From Levilactobacillus parabrevis ATCC 53295 (GTDB taxonomy: Bacteria > Bacillota > Bacilli > Lactobacillales > Lactobacillaceae): DNA of 64,000 nt. The DNA lies in NCBI RefSeq assembly GCF_001434055.1, contig NZ_AZCZ01000004.1:29717-93716 (forward strand). Direction: 5' to 3'. Both the position numbers and the translations under genes were made by a program. Numbering within the stretch: position 1 is the stretch's first letter; every line of letters begins with the position of its first letter. Shown here piece after piece: positions 62,684 through 64,000 of the stretch. The notes under the pieces were generated by a model that was given only the letters and a program-made list of their open reading frames with translations, searched no databases and was not told the DNA's origin.

Positions 62684-62710
62684 TAAAAAAACTCCGCAAT
62701 ACACGAAGTT
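62684..62710 (-). terminator. Terminator-like hairpin between secE and nusG
   Basis: On the minus strand AACTTCG pairs with CGGAGTT (one wobble) and is followed by TTTTTTTATTTT. It may split or attenuate the secE-nusG message. Confidence 0.75.
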
Positions 62711-62764
62711 CCTGTTGCTACTTAATATACCATATCTGGCCGTATTTGACCACTGACAATTCAC

Positions 62765-62941
62765 CTAGGCGATGAACTTTAAGCCGTACTGAACGATCCA
62801 GTCAACGACCGCGAAGAAGATCGCGAAGAGCACGGAAATGCCAATAACGGTACCAGTATCGTGCCGCGTTTGCTTAGGACCAGGCCAAGAAACTTGCTTC
62901 ATTTCCTGTCCGACCGCCTTAAAGAAACGGAATAAACGCAT
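62765..62941 (-). CDS. secE: Preprotein translocase subunit SecE
   Basis: Small single-helix clamp of the SecYEG channel. It has 58 residues: an amphipathic start MRLFRFFKAVGQEMKQVSWPG, then KQTRHDTGTVIG and one membrane helix (ISVLFAIFFAVVDWIV). EMKQVSWPG is the family signature. The start ATG at 62941 follows GGAGGCAACACC. Lies between rpmG and nusG as in B. subtilis. Confidence 0.97.
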   Translation of the reverse strand: MRLFRFFKAVGQEMKQVSWPGPKQTRHDTGTVIGISVLFAIFFAVVDWIVQYGLKFIA

Positions 62942-62991
62942 GGTGTTGCCTCCTAATAAATTGTAGTGTTTTGGCGTTACGATCAGTCACA

Positions 62992-63141
62992 TTAACGGGT
63001 TTCGCGGTGTAACGTATGTTTCCCACAAACCTTACAGAACTTCATAACCTCTAGACGCTTAGTGCGGGTCGCACTTGCTGTGATGGTGTAATTTCGCGAC
63101 CCACATACTGAACAGGCCAGAGCAATTTTCCTTTGAGCCAT
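62992..63141 (-). CDS. rpmG: 50S ribosomal protein L33 (zinc-binding form)
   Basis: The protein has 49 residues, [20 protein letters not shown] through to [20 protein letters not shown]. Two CxxC pairs (CSVC, CKVC) mark the zinc-binding type. The start ATG follows AAAGGTGG. It sits between the SigH-like gene and secE, the same place as rpmGB after sigH in B. subtilis. Confidence 0.96.
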   Translation of the reverse strand: MAQRKIALACSVCGSRNYTITASATRTKRLEVMKFCKVCGKHTLHRETR

Positions 63142-63215
63142 CTTGCCACCACCTTTAATCAAATCATGTTCAACTCATACTGGTGTAGTTTACCATTGTC
63201 TTTCCCGCCCGTCAA

Positions 63216-63785
63216 TCATTCGGCAAAGACTTCACGGAGCTTTATCTGACTCCTGTGAGCCGCACTGGTGACTTGAGCTAGCGACAGGGCCCGCGCCTGA
63301 CTGATTCCCTGTAAGGACTGTCCCTGCAGGAGGTCGTTGAAGACACCGCGTTCAATGCCAGATAGACGTTCCCCTACCTGACGAACCGCATCCTTCACCT
63401 CTAGGCTCTCCCGCAGCACCCACCGAGCATCCCCGACCGTGTCACAGATAAATACGCGATTGGCTTCCAGGGAGACTGCCAAACGATCTTCAAGGCGCTT
63501 CTGCGTCTGACTCTGGCGAATCAAATCGTACACCCGAAACAAGAGTGCTCGTCGGTAGAAGGCACCAAAGCTCTTCATTCGCGCGATCTCGTACCGTTGC
63601 ACAACGCGACAGAATACCAACAAGGCCTCCTGATTCCAATCATCAAGGTCGTGGTCGGGAATGAAATACTTGCTCTGAATCTTAAACAGCACCGGCCGAT
63701 AGCGTTCAAATAGCACCAGTAATGCGGGCGAATCCAGCGATTCACGGATGAGAAAGAGGAGCTGTGTATCACTTAATTCGATCAA
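63216..63785 (-). CDS. sigH: SigH-like sigma-70 family factor
   Basis: Alternative sigma factor of 189 residues. Region 2 (LFERYRPVLFKIQSKYFIPDHDLDDWNQEALLVFCRVVQRYE) and a short region 4 (GIERGVFNDLLQGQSLQGISQARALSLAQVTSAAHRSQIKL) are visible. In Lactobacillus sakei the homologue SigH switches on late competence genes such as comFA-comFC, which are also in this window. The start is a TTG at 63785, eight bases after AAGGAGG. Position before rpmG-secE-nusG matches sigH of B. subtilis. Activity and regulation are inferred. Confidence 0.82.
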   Translation of the reverse strand: MIELSDTQLLFLIRESLDSPALLVLFERYRPVLFKIQSKYFIPDHDLDDWNQEALLVFCRVVQRYEIARMKSFGAFYRRALLFRVYDLIRQSQTQKRLEDRLAVSLEANRVFICDTVGDARWVLRESLEVKDAVRQVGERLSGIERGVFNDLLQGQSLQGISQARALSLAQVTSAAHRSQIKLREVFAE

Positions 63786-64000
63786 TGGGAAAGCCTCCTT
63801 ATTGGGTCTATTTCTAGTCTAAAGGAGGCCCTCCCCATTGCCGAGCGAACGGACGTTTAAATAAAATTTATCTTTTTATAATTGCATCTATCTACCAACA
63901 ATCTCTAGTTAGTGTGCGCTCGGCCTTAATCGTCGATAGCCATCACCGCTCAAATCGTTAGTTAGCCTAATTCACTGGTTCTAAAATATCTGTTGTTGGT
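63786..64000. other. Upstream region of the SigH-like gene
   Basis: 215 bases with the binding site of the sigma gene at 63794-63800 and A/T-rich sequence beyond. No gene, repeat copy or RNA was recognised up to the window edge. Confidence 0.4.

Overview
This window is a chromosomal segment from a Lactobacillaceae bacterium. A Levilactobacillus-like genus is plausible, but the genus cannot be fixed from sequence alone. The evidence is strong AGGAGG-type ribosome binding sites with many GTG/TTG starts, an RF2 programmed frameshift, a CIRCE-controlled groESL operon, late competence genes, class Ib ribonucleotide reductase, and gene orders that match the Bacillus/Lactobacillus core genome. No rRNA, tRNA, CRISPR array, transposase or phage gene was seen. 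Most genes lie on the minus strand.

Layout, left to right. (1) 1-9726: a partial MinJ-like membrane gene, prfB (RF2), secA, hpf, comFC-comFA, a YigZ-family gene and tagO, which makes the first lipid intermediate of wall teichoic acid. (2) 9727-13263: two tandem lrgA-lrgB pairs with near-identical promoters. The second pair has a leader that can hide its own Shine-Dalgarno sequence. (3) 13409-16687: a KimA-like potassium importer and a hexapeptide acyltransferase. (4) 16772-28839: groEL-groES, rex, a YdiF-type ABC-F protein, an AlkZ-like protein, the tRNA t6A genes tsaD-rimI-tsaB, an acyl-ACP thioesterase, rsmI and yabA. (5) 28866-44691: replication and recombination genes (holB, darA, tmk, yaaL, recR, ybaB, dnaX), SRP RNA, tadA and an rsmC-like gene. 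This block is interrupted at 31065-39750 by a six-gene surface-polysaccharide locus. (6) 44767-49047: NrdR-box-controlled nrdH, then nrdE and nrdF. (7) 49433-59365: accessory genes, including a Vat-like acetyltransferase, a hydroxyacyl-CoA dehydrogenase, a LOG-family hydrolase, mprF, a two-component system, an FMN reductase and a CPBP-like membrane protein. (8) 59574-63785: the ribosomal/transcription block rplL, rplJ, rplA, rplK, nusG, secE, rpmG and a SigH-like sigma factor.

Two things stand out. First, a family of about 190-bp intergenic repeats (five near-complete copies, one truncated, one divergent, plus end remnants) folds into a closing stem with internal hairpins. The stem sequences differ between copies while the pairing is kept. 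They resemble what I recall as the 'large intergenic cruciform-like supermotifs' of Lactobacillus plantarum, and their function is open. Second, the polysaccharide locus resembles the Listeria Pss system: GH8-like lipoprotein, WsfD-like membrane transferase, DUF2334-like protein, processive GT2 synthase, BcsB-like protein, and a membrane GGDEF protein. The GGDEF signature of that last protein is destroyed, but an RxxD inhibitory-site motif remains, as expected of a cyclic-di-GMP receptor rather than an enzyme.

Functionally the segment links envelope building and export (tagO, secA, mprF, lrgAB, the glycan locus), stress and redox control (groESL, rex, hpf), translation fidelity (t6A genes, tadA, RF2, ABC-F), dNTP supply, and cyclic-di-AMP/potassium physiology (KimA-like importer plus DarA).
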